Assembly: GCF_020379485.1 (NCBI RefSeq)
Contig: NC_063450.1
Location: forward strand, 29,612,137 to 29,676,136
Reading direction: 5' to 3'
From: Brassica napus
Lineage: Eukaryota > Streptophyta > Magnoliopsida > Brassicales > Brassicaceae
DNA length: 64,000 nt
Below are positions 12,359 to 22,625 of the stretch, one piece after another. How positions within the stretch are numbered: the stretch's first letter is position 1; each line of letters opens with the position of its first letter. The translations under genes were made by a program, and so were the position numbers. The notes under the pieces are model-generated. The model made no database searches, was not told where the DNA came from, and was given only the letters and a program-made list of their open reading frames with translations.

Positions 12359-12584
12359 GAGCATGATTAACTATGCACGGGTTATTATTTGATTTTTTTT
12401 TGTCTAATAACAAAAAATAAAAAACAAACCAATCGCGGACCGTCACGTATCAGTGGAACCCGTAAATAGTGCAAAGAACCAAGTTAAACTTGTCCTTATA
12501 GAAGATGCGGAAGACACGGTTTTTGTAAAAACAGTGGGACCTACCCTTTAAGAACTAAGCTGAGAGCCACGGTTTATTATGCTT
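12359..12584. mobile_element. Harbinger/Tourist-type MITE (second, abutting)
   Basis: Starts GAGCATGATTAAC immediately after the TTA shared with the preceding MITE. Reversed, its right end is AAGCATAATAAACC, and TTA follows at 12585-12587. It is 226 bp with no coding capacity. Its interior resembles the neighbour's (both carry a 'GCGG[A/G]CCG...CAC' block). Confidence 0.65.
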
Positions 12585-12587
12585 TTA

Positions 12588-13237
12588 CACATATGGTATA
12601 GTTGCTTCCTGTAATCAAATTCGAAAGGAAAAATATAAATAGAGACTAGAGAGGCCTCGTGATCGGAGATTGAAAGTTCCTCTCTGATGCCTGAACTCTG
12701 TGCCCCTTCCTCCCCCTTGTCACGTGGGCTCTTTTGACCAACCTTTGCCTTCTCCAGTGACCAGCCACACATCACATCAAATCACATCACTCTTCTTTTT
12801 CCTTCTTATTTTAAGTACATTTTAGTAGTTTATGACGCAAAGTAATCAAATATTTGCAGAAGAGATAATTATACATTCAACACTCACATATATAATGAAG
12901 TAAACATTGTTCATTAAAACAAACATTTGTACAAACATTTGTTTTTTTTTTTTTTTTTTAATTAAAAACAAACATTTGTTCATTATAACAAACATTGACT
13001 TCAAAAAAAAACTTGAAGATAGAGCTAAGTACTGTATATAGCTATGGGATTTTTTTTGTTGTCTCTGCACGATTTTGTTTAAGTCGTCTTAATAAGATTT
13101 TGTTTGAGTAATTTTATGTGTTGATTACTGATCGTTGGTTATTGTAGATAGGTCTATATTAATACACTACTTTATGTTTGTCCCTAAAATGGCATGTCTC
13201 GACATATTAATTTACTTCAATTGTCTTACTTAACTAT
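12588..13237. other. Upstream region of the GATA gene
   Basis: Contains a 20-T tract (about 12940-12959) between copies of 'AACAAACATTTGT' at about 12918-12985, a local repeat. No gene is seen. It probably holds regulatory DNA of the GATA gene, but no specific site can be named. Confidence 0.4.
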
Positions 13238-13246
13238 TATAAATAG
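13238..13246 (+). promoter_or_regulatory. TATA box of the GATA gene
   Basis: TATAAATAG lies 105-113 bp upstream of the ATG at 13351, a normal plant TATA-to-start distance allowing a leader of about 80 nt. Confidence 0.7.
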
Positions 13247-13350
13247 AGGACCCTTATGGCCTTCTCCATATTCACCACAACACCTCCAAATTAAACATTT
13301 CTTTCCAACCCCCAAAAGAAGTCTCACTTAGGGTTGTTTTCATCGAAGAG

Positions 13351-14153
13351 ATGACGCAGGGGAGATATTGTGAGTCTTGCGGATGGTTCCACGAGCACAC
13401 TCAAACATGCTTATTTGTCCACAATGGAAACGGCTGTTCGAACACACAAACCGCTGTTGTTGACTGCACTCTCTCTTTGGGACCTCCGTCCACTACAACT
13501 ACAAGATTATCTGAGAGAGACAAGAAGAAGATGCGACAGTCCAGTACTTCTTCTCGTGTCTCCAGTTTCACGGACACCGATAAGAACACCTCCAAAACTT
13601 CGACGTATAGCGTCCTTCCTTCTTCCAACCGCCGTATTTCTGGTGGCGGCGATACTCTACTTGATCGTCGCTGTACCAACTGTGATACAACGTCTACGCC
13701 CCTATGGAGGAATGGTCCTCGAGGTCCCAAGGTATTTTAATTATATTTTGCCATTTATTTAAATGCCTTTAACCTTCTTCGGTTCTTCCTCTCGTTTATA
13801 GAAAATCACATGTTTTTCTAAATGATATAATAAATCGGTGCATGCAGTCGTTATGCAATGCGTGTGGAATTCGTTTCAAGAAAGAAGAGAGGAGAACGAT
13901 GGATACGACGAGGATGACAGCTAGCAGCACCGTCGCGCAAGATCTACACGGACACCATCCTTCCAGTTATAGTAACCACAACAATGCTACTGATCAGAGC
14001 GGATCGTCAACGTGCAATTTCGTAGCCAGCGAGATCATGTTAAACCATGACTACGGCGGTGCTGGAGAGTATTACCGGCGGAACCCCGTAGATGGAGTTA
14101 ACGGCCTACCTTCCCACTCGTGGAGATGTAGAGGATACGGCAATGAGTCTTGA
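13351..14153 (+). CDS. HAN-like: GATA zinc-finger transcription factor, HANABA TARANU clade
   Basis: Two exons, 13351-13731 and 13848-14153, give a 228-aa protein; the intron has GT and 'GCATGCAG' borders. The GATA finger is C108-x2-C111-x18-C130-x2-C133 and is split by the intron exactly before SLCNACG, as in plant class-B GATA genes. The N-terminal 'CESCGWFHEHTQTC' and 'VDCTLSLGPPST' blocks are typical of HAN and its GATA19/GATA20 relatives, nuclear regulators that set organ and embryo boundaries. The C-terminus ends in a degenerate 'LPSHSWR' block. It is shorter than HAN itself, so GATA19 is the more likely orthologue; I cannot separate the two by eye. A TATA box sits upstream. As I recall, no GATA gene lies next to MPP10 in Arabidopsis, so this may be a synteny break. 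Confidence 0.9.
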
Positions 14154-14181
14154 TGTTGATGTTGATGTTGATGTTGATGTT
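14151..14181 (+). repeat. TGATGT hexanucleotide microsatellite at the GATA stop codon
   Basis: Five TGATGT units in a row. The first TGA is the stop codon itself, so length changes fall in the 3' UTR and do not alter the protein. Confidence 0.9.
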
Positions 14182-15434
14182 AAAATATCGACGCTTTTAT
14201 CTTAATTCGTAACATTATGTATTTTTTTTTTTTTTGAAAAAAGGCTGATTTAGTTTTTCGTCAAGGAAAGTTTAAAATATCTCATTCTTTCTACGCTGCA
14301 GCGTATAGTAATATGACGCAGCAGACCAACATTATGTATTTTTCACTCGTTCAAATATTTGTTTAAACTGTAGTAACAAATGATACTAAAATCGTCAACG
14401 ATCGAGCATGTCAAGGATTTTACAGTGTTATTTTATTTTGCATGGTACCAACAAACCGCATTTATGTTATTAAGTAAATAAATACACGAATTCCGAATAT
14501 TATTGAAATGAGCATGAATTATAGATAAATATTCAAAAATTTAGGAGCTGCACATAACAAACTTGGAGATAAAAAAAACATATATAGGAGTAAACGATTT
14601 CCAAGTGCATTGTTTTCCATTCACACAGAGAAGTTTTAGGTTCACCTGAGTCGCTGAAAATGTGTTATGTAGAGAAAGACCTGAAATCAGATGATCGGGC
14701 CAATGTACGTAGATTTACAATGTCTGAACTGTGTGGGTGCAGATACATGGCCATTGTAGTGAATTCATTTTCTTTCTTCTTCTTCTCGTAAGTAACTTGA
14801 CCGTTGTTTTGTCAGTTTCTTCCATTTGACCTGTTGTTTGAGTCAATTTGCGCTACGGAGAATAATGTTTGCATTATATATGGTTCATAATTTTCCTGAG
14901 AACGAACCATTATGTACTACTACTACTACTATGCACCAACTCCCCCAAGGCTTTTGTCTACCTTTATTTATTTTTCGGTCAGAAATTTTTGTCTTGGAAT
15001 GCTTTTTGTTTTTGTCTTTAAGGCGATTTAGAATGCATTTTATATTTTGGGAGATTTTGTTTTAAAAAGCCCCACACTGATTTTAATGTGAAAGCTCTCA
15101 CCATAGCAACACTTGAATGGTGGTAGCTGGTTGAACAAAAGGAAAAGCGAATAAGGATATATGGGCCGAATCATAATACTTGAGGCCCAAAATCTAGGCC
15201 TATGATTAAAGCAAAACTCTCTCTTTGGGTGAGAGGTATACGCTGGATACTTAATTCTCAGCAGATTGATCTGACTGGTATTGAAGATGAGAGATGTCAT
15301 TGAAGATGAGGAAGCTGGAGATGGAGACCAAGTATTGATTGTCCTTAAGCATTGTGATATGCTATTTACTTCATTTCTCGTTAGTGAAATTGTACACGAG
15401 ATCTGACTGACGAATCGAATTCGTCTTACATTAA
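14182..15434. other. Intergenic DNA between the GATA gene and the MPP10 remnant
   Basis: No gene is supported. A (TAC/ACT)n run lies at about 14916-14931. A GA-rich block at 15283-15335 reading like acidic protein (DVIEDEEAGDGDQ) may be a shred of the MPP10 acidic region, but it is too short to be sure. Confidence 0.4.
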
Positions 15435-16980
15435 GGCAATGAAAACCTCTCTACCCATGAGAAAGAACTACTAAAGCTTCAATCCAAGATTGATCAGATG
15501 GAGAAAGCAAACTTTGATCCTAAACACTGGACTATGCAGGGAGAGGTACCCAGCCATGTTTTACTCCACTGCTACTAATCTGTGAAAACTTGTAACGTTG
15601 CTTTCTGTAGCTAAATTTATGTATGACTTTTCTTGTTGAAAGGTAACTGCTACAAAGAGACCAAAGAATAGTGCTTTATAAGTTGATTTAGATTTTGAGC
15701 ACAATGCCAGGCCTCCTCCTGTAATCACAGAAGAGGTCACTGCCTCACTTGAGGATATGATCAAAAGCCGAATCATTGAGGTAACTACTTCGTTTGTAAC
15801 AAAAAGTCTCCTTGACTTTTTCTTCCCCTGGACTTTGCTTAACAGATCTTGTGACTTATTAGGCTCGTTTTGATGATGTTCAACCAGCGCCTAGTCTGCC
15901 CACTAAATCCAAAAGCTATTAACCTTTGTTTTCATGTTTCGCTCTGGTTTAACAGTTGATGAAATCTGTTTGGTTACTTTTGGAAATATGCAGCACGATA
16001 GTAAAAGCAAGAAAGGTCTTGCTGAAGTTTACGAGGTTTGTATGGTCTACAATAATTTATTTTGCTTTTAAGTTGTTGTGAGAGAGAACCAAACCACTTA
16101 TTAGTGTGTGTTGGTCCACTATTTACAGGAAGAATACGTTCAGAAGTCTAATCCGTTATTTGCTCCATCAACTTTCTCTGATGAACTGAAGAAAGAGGTT
16201 CCCTTTTTGAAACTAGTTTGTGGTTTCTTTTTGTTTTGTTTACCTATGGATCTCCTCCCTTCCAATTTCACACTCCCTTTTGTTTTTATAAATGTTAAAT
16301 CAGTCAAGCATGCTATTCAAGAACTATGCCTGAAGTTAGATGCTCTCTCACACTTCCATTTTACACCTAAACCAGTATGTTTTTTTTTCGTTTAGATCCT
16401 AAATGATGAGGTTTAAACCTAGTTACGAGGCAGGTACTAAAACCTTTTTTTTAACTCAAAAACATTCAGGTAATAGAAGAAATGTCTATACAGACAAACG
16501 TCCCAGCCATAGCAATGGAAGAGGTAACTCTATTGTTTTCTTTCAATTGTTTTTGTCTGTTTGATTGAGATGAGAGCACCATTGTACTTAGCAGCTTCTT
16601 CAATGTGTACTATGTGTGTAGGTTGCGCCACTGGCAGTGTCAGATGCAGCAATGCTTGCTCCAGAGGAAATGTTTTCGGGGACAGGCAAAATAAAGGAAG
16701 ATTCAGAGCTTACACAGGAAGAGAGAAAGAGGAGGAGAGCTAAGAAGAAGAGAAAGTTCAAAGGTAAAGGAATTAAATTTCTAATGGGAAATATTTTCAT
16801 TTGTAATACACAGAATGCCTACAATGTTTTTTTTTTGGGTGCAAGAATGCCTACAATGTTAAAGTTAAATTGTTTGTAACCTCTATTACTTGTTGACTTT
16901 GTGGAACAGCTGAATCTGCAAAACAACCTGTGAAGAAGGCGCGTGATACTACTAGTACAGAGATGTCTAAAACTGGTATT
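15435..16980 (+). pseudogene. MPP10: Truncated and mutated MPP10 (U3 snoRNP protein) gene
   Basis: The 3' half of an MPP10 gene is preserved with its introns. Exon pieces at 15435-15545 ('LQSKIDQMEKANFDPKHWTM'), 15643-15780 ('FEHNARPPPVITEEVTASLE'), about 15863-15920, 15994-16035, 16130-16197, 16305-16375 ('LCLKLDALSHFHFTPKP'), about 16471-16523, 16622-16763 ('LTQEERKRRRAKKKRKFK') and 16910-16975 follow the order of MPP10, which acts in 18S rRNA processing in the nucleolus. Damage: the N-terminal half is absent, there is an in-frame TAA at 15679-15681, a one-base loss near 16320-16324 shifts the frame, and the exon at about 15863 runs into a stop after 'LPTKSK'. Retained introns mean it is a decayed gene, not a retrocopy. 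It sits where collinearity with Arabidopsis At5g66540 predicts. Confidence 0.85.
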
Positions 16981-17423
16981 TTTTCTTACTCGAACATGAC
17001 ATAAGAAATACTTTGATAATATCAAAAAGCATCAAATGTTGAACTTTGAGTACTCTTTTCGGAAAAAAAAAACAGGCAATGAATAACGGTGGAAGAGAGG
17101 AGAGGGTATTACAGAGGCAGAAGAGTTGAGTTGAGACAAATCTACTAAACACAAGACTACTTCAAAGATTAGATGATACCAACAACAGTTTAGCATGTCA
17201 GAAGTATTTAAATTTTGTTCTCAAGGTTCGGATCAGTGATTTGGCATTTTTTTTTATCTGACCATGATGAATTTTGTGCGTTCATTTGTTTGAACTGTTA
17301 GTTTTCGTAATATATATTTGTAATATCTATTCGTTTATATATTGTTTTTCTTCAGGAGATACAACCGATTCTTATAATTTGTATATATTAATATTTTGGT
17401 TAAGTAACTAAATTTATCAACTA

Positions 17424-17440
17424 GCTGGAGTAGCTCAGTT

Positions 17441-17472
<32 letters not shown>

Positions 17473-17497
17473 AGAGGTTCGACCCCTCTCTCTAGCG
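17424..17497 (+). tRNA. tRNA-Asn (anticodon GTT)
   Basis: A 74-nt cloverleaf. The acceptor stem GCTGGAG pairs with CTCTAGC, with one G-U pair. The D-arm contains 'TAGCTCAGTTGGTTAGAG' (A box), the anticodon stem-loop is TGTGG-CTGTTAA-CCACA with anticodon GTT at 17458-17460, and the T-arm contains GGTTCGACCCC (B box). No intron and no encoded CCA. A TTTT terminator follows the discriminator base directly. Confidence 0.95.
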
Positions 17498-17633
17498 TTT
17501 TCATTTTCAAGTTTGTAACTAACGTCGGGATATTCGTAAGATTATTCGGAGGAGGTCAACGTTAAAGTTGGGGTCCCAACCGTCAATTGAAGAGCCATTT
17601 CCTCCGTCTCCGTTTGTCTCTTCCTTCCCTTTT

Positions 17634-17642
17634 TATATAAAG
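17634..17642 (+). promoter_or_regulatory. TATA box of the epimerase-like gene
   Basis: TATATAAAG lies 67 bp before the ATG at 17709. Confidence 0.7.
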
Positions 17643-17708
17643 GATTTGTTTTTTTTTTGGGGAAAATAATACTTCAATTTCAATCTAGAGTGAGTGAAGG
17701 AGAGAAAG

Positions 17709-19419
17709 ATGGCGATGATGGTATCAGTCTCCAACTCATTTCTGACCTTTAATTCTCCAAATCACCTCCGAACCAGCCGGTAAGCATTTTGCTATTTTGA
17801 TTTTGTATCAAAAGTGAGTGTGGTGGCACTTTACAAATTACAATTCTTTTACATCAGCAGAAGAAGATTCTGTGCGATGGCTACTACGGGAGTGAGAGTC
17901 ACAGAAGGTGAAGGCAATTTGCCAAAACTCGTCCTCACTTCTCCCGACAAGAGGTAAAAAAGAAAAGTTTGTTCTTTTTTTTTTTTTGGGGGGTCAGAGA
18001 TTGATTTGGTTTGGAATTTGGAATGCAGCGAGGCAGAGATATATCTGTTTGGAGGATGCGTAACATCCTGGAAAGTTGCAAGTGGGAAAGATCTTCTTTT
18101 TGTTAGACCTGATGCTGTCTTCAATAAGATCAAACCCATTAGCGGAGGGATTCCACATTGTTTCCCACAGTTTGGACCTGGAGTTATTCAGCAGGTTCTT
18201 CTTTTTGCTTCTTTCCTCCATTTATCAAACCTGAATTATGCCTTTTTAACCATTTTTTGGATTGAATCATTAGCATGGGTTTGGAAGGAACATGGACTGG
18301 TCTGTTGTTGATTCTGAGAATGCCGTTGACAATGCTGCTGTTACTCTTGAGCTCAAGGATGGTCCTTATAGTCGATCCATGTGGGACTTTGCTTTCCACG
18401 CTCTTTACAAGGTTTTTCTTGTCAATTCCTTTTTTTGATTATTGCAAACTCACTCTTGTATGTTAACTAAGGTGCCATTTCTTCTAACAGTTTTTTGGTT
18501 TTTGGTTTTGGGTTGCTTTAAGGTCGTTGTTGGCGCGGACTGCCTTTCCACCGAACTTAAAATTACAAACACAGACAACAAGCCATTCTCTTTTAACACT
18601 GCCTTGCATACTTACTTCCGTGTAAGTTCCATTTTGAATTGCTTTAGTTTCAGGATTAATCAGCTTTGTTATTGAATTTTCTTCTTTTTTTCTTTGTCTT
18701 AATAACTTTCTTGGGTTCATCAGGCTTCTGTCACGGGAGCATCCGTTAGAGGTCTGAAGGGTTGTAAAACTCTCAATAAGGATCCTGACCCTAAAAACCC
18801 AATTGAGGGTCAAGAAGACAGGTTGGTTTCTTTCTTCCCTTCCCCCTTTTTTTTTTATTTTTATCTATTTTACCTTCACTAAGTTCCTCTTCTCCAGAAG
18901 TTACTACAGATTTTGTTGATTTTTTTTTTAAATATTTCAAACGTCTAACTCCTTAATTTCAAACATTCGCAGGGATGCAGTCAATTTTCCTGGATTTGTG
19001 GATTGCGTCTATCTTGATGCCCCTAATGAATTGCACTTTGATAATGGCTTGGGTGATCAAATAATCATCAAAAACACAAAGTACGTTTATCAAAACACTT
19101 ATATGTGGCTCTATGCTTCCATTTCCGAAATTGTTTTGTTTTGTGCCTCATAAAATACATATTTGTCAAATGCCAGCTGGTCGGATGCAGTCTTGTGGAA
19201 CCCCCATGTTCAGATGGAGGCTTGTTACAGAGACTTTGTCTGCGTGGAAAATGCAAAGGTATTATCATCAGTAAGCCTTTAATACTCTTTTAAAAAAACT
19301 TATACACAGACTCAGAAGTTTTCAACTCTCGCTTGTCCCTTCTTAACTCTCAGCTTGGGGATGTCAAGCTCGAGCCAGGACAGTCTTGGACAGCAACACA
19401 GCTCCTCAGCATCAGTTGA
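17709..19419 (+). CDS. Aldose-1-epimerase-like protein (putative glucose-6-phosphate 1-epimerase)
   Basis: Nine exons (17709-17779, 17861-17953, 18029-18194, 18274-18411, 18523-18621, 18724-18821, 18973-19080, 19177-19258, 19354-19419) join in frame to 306 aa, with GT/AG borders throughout. The fold family is galactose mutarotase-like; members interconvert sugar anomers, and this subgroup (D-hexose-6-phosphate mutarotase, YeaD-like) is thought to act on glucose 6-phosphate. Recognisable blocks are 'YLFGGCVTSWK', 'PISGGIPHCFPQFGPG', 'FNTALHTYF' (with the family's conserved His) and 'VLWNPH'. The serine-, asparagine- and arginine-rich first exon with a second Met-Ala at about residue 31 looks like a plastid transit peptide. 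It fits Arabidopsis At5g66530 by position. Its 3' end faces the PPR gene 82 bp away. Confidence 0.92.
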
Positions 19420-19501
19420 AATACAACAATTGTACTTCTAACTTTTTGTTATAATATCGTTGAATGTATCCATTTTTCTTTAAGCAATAAAAGTTTGTAT
19501 T

Positions 19502-21364
19502 TCACCAGTAGTCCCCACAAGTGCATTTCCCATCTCTGAAACGATGGAACCTTGTCCTATCTCTCATTACGATATCTCTCTTGTATATCTTAGAGACGAG
19601 TTTCATTACTTTGTGACAGTCTTTGCACACTCTCAGATTCTTCATTATACGTATCGTTGTTCCCGGTTTAGTCTTCATTAGCCCATAGGTTACAGCCAGT
19701 TTCTCGCTGTGCTGATGCACAATAGCCTCTCTTTCCTCATCATCAGCTAGATCGAGCAGCACATCTTCCAACTCCGGTACGTACCCGTTTCCTTCAAGTT
19801 CCCTTCTTACGGCTCTCCACTTAGTTCGAATTTTCTCAATCTCCGCGTGTGATCTGTCTCCCGCTGTAAACTCGTGTGTGGTCCCTTCCAAGCTGATCAT
19901 ACTGCAACCAGGCACTTTCACAACCCCTTTGTCCTTCATCAGTCTTCTCGTTTCAGCTGCCTTGTCCCACTTTCCCCCCATGGCGTGAATGTTCGCCGTA
20001 TGAACGTATCTCCCTCCGTGATTAGGATCCATTCCGATTAACATCTCTCCAATTCTCTCTCCCAGCTCGATGTTTTTGTGAATCTGACAGGCTTTGAGCA
20101 GCGAGCCCCATATCACAGCGTTCGCCTTCATAGGCATCTTCTGAACGAGACGGTTTGCTTCGTCGAGCAGTCCAGCTCGACCGAGCAAATCAACCACGCA
20201 GCCGTAATGCTCTATCGTCGGTTTCACGTTGTGATCTCTCTCCATGGTGTAGAACACCGACTTGCCTTGTTCGACTAGCCCTGTGTAGCTGCAAGCAGTG
20301 AGCACCGCGGTGAGTGTGATCGCGTTTGGCTTCACTCCCACCTTCTGCATCTCCGTGAATGTGTTCATTGCTTCTCCACCGAGTCCGTGGTATGCATAAC
20401 CGGAGATCAAAGCAGTCCAAACCTGAACTGATTTCGCCTTCTTCCTGTTCTTGAAAACTCTCAAAGCTTCTTCCATGTCGCCGCACTTCGCGTACATATC
20501 TATAAGAGCGCAAGCCAAGACGGAGTCGATACTGATTCTTTCTTTGTCAGCGTATGAATGGATCCATCTCCCTTGCTCGAGCGCCCCGAGCTGAGCGCAA
20601 GCCGAGAGAGCGCTGGCTAGAGAGACTTTATCAGGGGGAACGTTAGAGTTGTGCATTTCGTGGAACAGCTGCAGAGCTTCCTTGTTCATTCCCGCTTGAA
20701 CGTACCCGGAGATGATGGTAGTCCACGAGATAGCGTTCTTCTTTGCCTCCGGCATCTTTCTGAATAAGGTTAAAGCGGTATCCATCTCTCCAGCTTTTGC
20801 GTAGCCTTTGATGACGGAGTTCCAGGAGACGAGGTCGGGTTCTTGGATTCGGTCGAAGAGAAGGCGAGCGTGGTTGAAGCGCCCGGTGACTGCGTATGAG
20901 TTAATGAGAGAGTTGACTGAGTATACGTCGTTGGCGTATCCGAGTTTGGTGAGGTGTGCGTGGATTTGGGTGGTTTCTTGGAAAGCGGAGAGATTGGAAC
21001 AAGCTTTGAGAAGAAAGGGGAAGGTGTAGGGGTTATGAGGAGCGGAAGAGGAGAGCATGCGGTGATAGAGGAGAAGAGAGGATTGGGGTTGGTCAGAGGA
21101 AGAGAGTCCTCTGATCATAAGGTTCCACAAGAAAGTGTCTGGACGATCTAAGCCGTTGAGAAAAACGTCCTGGGCGTAAGAGGAGAAGGTGGAGGAGGAA
21201 AGGCAGAAAGAAAGAAACTTTGTGATGGCGTAAGGATCGTGGAAGAAGCCGGATTTGAGCATGTGAGCATGGACTTGCTTGAGTTCAACCTCCTTTGAGC
21301 ATTTATGGAGACAAGAGAGAGTGTGTTCCAGTGCGAGAGAAGAGGAAGTTAAAGTTAGCGACAT
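19502..21364 (-). CDS. PPR protein, PLS class with E and DYW domains (At5g66520-like)
   Basis: A single-exon gene of 620 aa, the same length as I recall for Arabidopsis At5g66520. It has about a dozen PPR motifs of the P, L and S types from about residue 80 to 430 (for example 'PDLVSWNSVIKGYAKAG', 'DSVLACALIDMYAKCG'), then an E domain and a complete DYW domain. The latter holds the deaminase-like 'HSEKLAV' motif, the 'CKDCH' zinc ligands and the terminal CGDYW. Such proteins bind organelle RNA one base per repeat and edit C to U. I recall the Arabidopsis orthologue as an editing factor for chloroplast ndhB (CREF7). A (CT/GA)n run at about 21391-21411 lies in its leader. A Mutator-like element begins 218 bp upstream of its ATG. 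Confidence 0.95.
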   Translation of the reverse strand: MSLTLTSSSLALEHTLSCLHKCSKEVELKQVHAHMLKSGFFHDPYAITKFLSFCLSSSTFSSYAQDVFLNGLDRPDTFLWNLMIRGLSSSDQPQSSLLLYHRMLSSSAPHNPYTFPFLLKACSNLSAFQETTQIHAHLTKLGYANDVYSVNSLINSYAVTGRFNHARLLFDRIQEPDLVSWNSVIKGYAKAGEMDTALTLFRKMPEAKKNAISWTTIISGYVQAGMNKEALQLFHEMHNSNVPPDKVSLASALSACAQLGALEQGRWIHSYADKERISIDSVLACALIDMYAKCGDMEEALRVFKNRKKAKSVQVWTALISGYAYHGLGGEAMNTFTEMQKVGVKPNAITLTAVLTACSYTGLVEQGKSVFYTMERDHNVKPTIEHYGCVVDLLGRAGLLDEANRLVQKMPMKANAVIWGSLLKACQIHKNIELGERIGEMLIGMDPNHGGRYVHTANIHAMGGKWDKAAETRRLMKDKGVVKVPGCSMISLEGTTHEFTAGDRSHAEIEKIRTKWRAVRRELEGNGYVPELEDVLLDLADDEEREAIVHQHSEKLAVTYGLMKTKPGTTIRIMKNLRVCKDCHKVMKLVSKIYKRDIVMRDRTRFHRFRDGKCTCGDYW

Positions 21365-22549
21365 GTGAGAGTATCATTCAGACGAAAAAGAAACTGAGAG
21401 AGAGAGAGAGAGGGTGGGTGTAAAAGGAGGGAGTGAATGAATGAGATAAGCTTCTACTTCTTCTTCCTAGCTAGTGGCCGTTGTCGTCTCGTTAAAATAG
21501 GATAAAGAGAGGGGTGTGTGAATGAGAGGGGTCTTGATTAAGTTACTTCTGGATATCGTTTAAAGATACAAGTTTTTTGTTGGGGTTTTTGCCAAAATTA
21601 ACCCATAACTTGATTTTAACCCCAAACTTATACCCAAACTTGAATCAAATGCAAAACTAATCTAAAAGCCTAGTGAAATTACAGCTCAGCCCCTTGTGAC
21701 CAAACAAAAAAACAGAAGCCATTTTTACGAACATAGCCCTAGTAAATCGTCTGAGTCGTCTGAGATGTTGGAAGTCGTCTGGACGACTGAAGTGTAAGTC
21801 GTCTGGTACCGGTTTATTTTAAAAATAATTTATAAATCTTGTAAAAAAATATTTTGATGCGTGAAAAATAAAAATCAAGTAATTATAAACAGTTTTAAGT
21901 GATATAAATTAAGATATGATAAAATTGATTTGTTTTGAAGATAGATGAGTGGAAGTAGTGAATCATGAAATACTTTGGTTTAGGAGTTTGGCAAACATAT
22001 TTTGTAGTATTGTATGTATTGTTAGGGTTAGATTTTGGAAAACTAAAATGTTTTTTTCAAAAATTAGTTTTCACCTATATGTGTTTATTTATGTGTATAG
22101 TAAACACTTTTCAAGTTTGATTTGATTATATGAAGTCTTTAATTAGATAATTAAGTTTAGGGGTTATGTTTAGGGTGTGGACGACTTATATTTCAGTCGT
22201 CTGTTGAATAATTTACTCGGACGACGTATATTTTAGTCGTCTGTTGAATAATTTACTCGGACGACTTACATTTCAGTCGTCTGGTGAAGAAATTAAAACA
22301 GATGACTTACATGTAAGTCGTCCAAATATTCCCGCCTAAAATTTTTTTAAAAAATTATTTTCCCGCTTAAATAATTTAAACCAGACGAAAGTCTTCTATT
22401 TTAATTTCCCGCTAAAAATATTAAACTCTTCTGGACGACTTACATGTAAGTCGTCTGTTTTAATTTCTTCACCAGACGACTGAAATGTAAGTCGTCCAGG
22501 AAGTCGTCTGAGTAAAAAATATTTAATCTAATTGGATTTTTTGTCTCCC

Positions 22550-22558
22550 TATATAAAG
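22550..22558 (+). promoter_or_regulatory. TATA-like box inside MULE copy 1
   Basis: TATATAAAG followed about 30 bp later by a CT-rich leader and a tiny frame (MAATKM then stop). The same arrangement, nearly base for base, is at 42641-42649 in copy 2. Downstream AG/GT pairs (for example 'ACAG' near 22732 and 'TGCAG' near 22886) look like splice sites, so the element may make a spliced noncoding transcript. Confidence 0.4.
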
Positions 22559-22625
22559 AAAAATTTACACATTCTCTCTTCTCCTCTCAAATGGCTGCGA
22601 CAAAAATGTAATGTTCATCATTCTA

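Noticed and set aside
13370..13762. Alternative 130-codon frame over the GATA gene
   Set aside because: Shadow frame of the real GATA exon, which carries the zinc-finger motif and proper splice sites.
20078..20513. Frames of 66 and 107 codons opposite or inside the DYW PPR gene
   Set aside because: Shadow frames of the intact PPR coding sequence.
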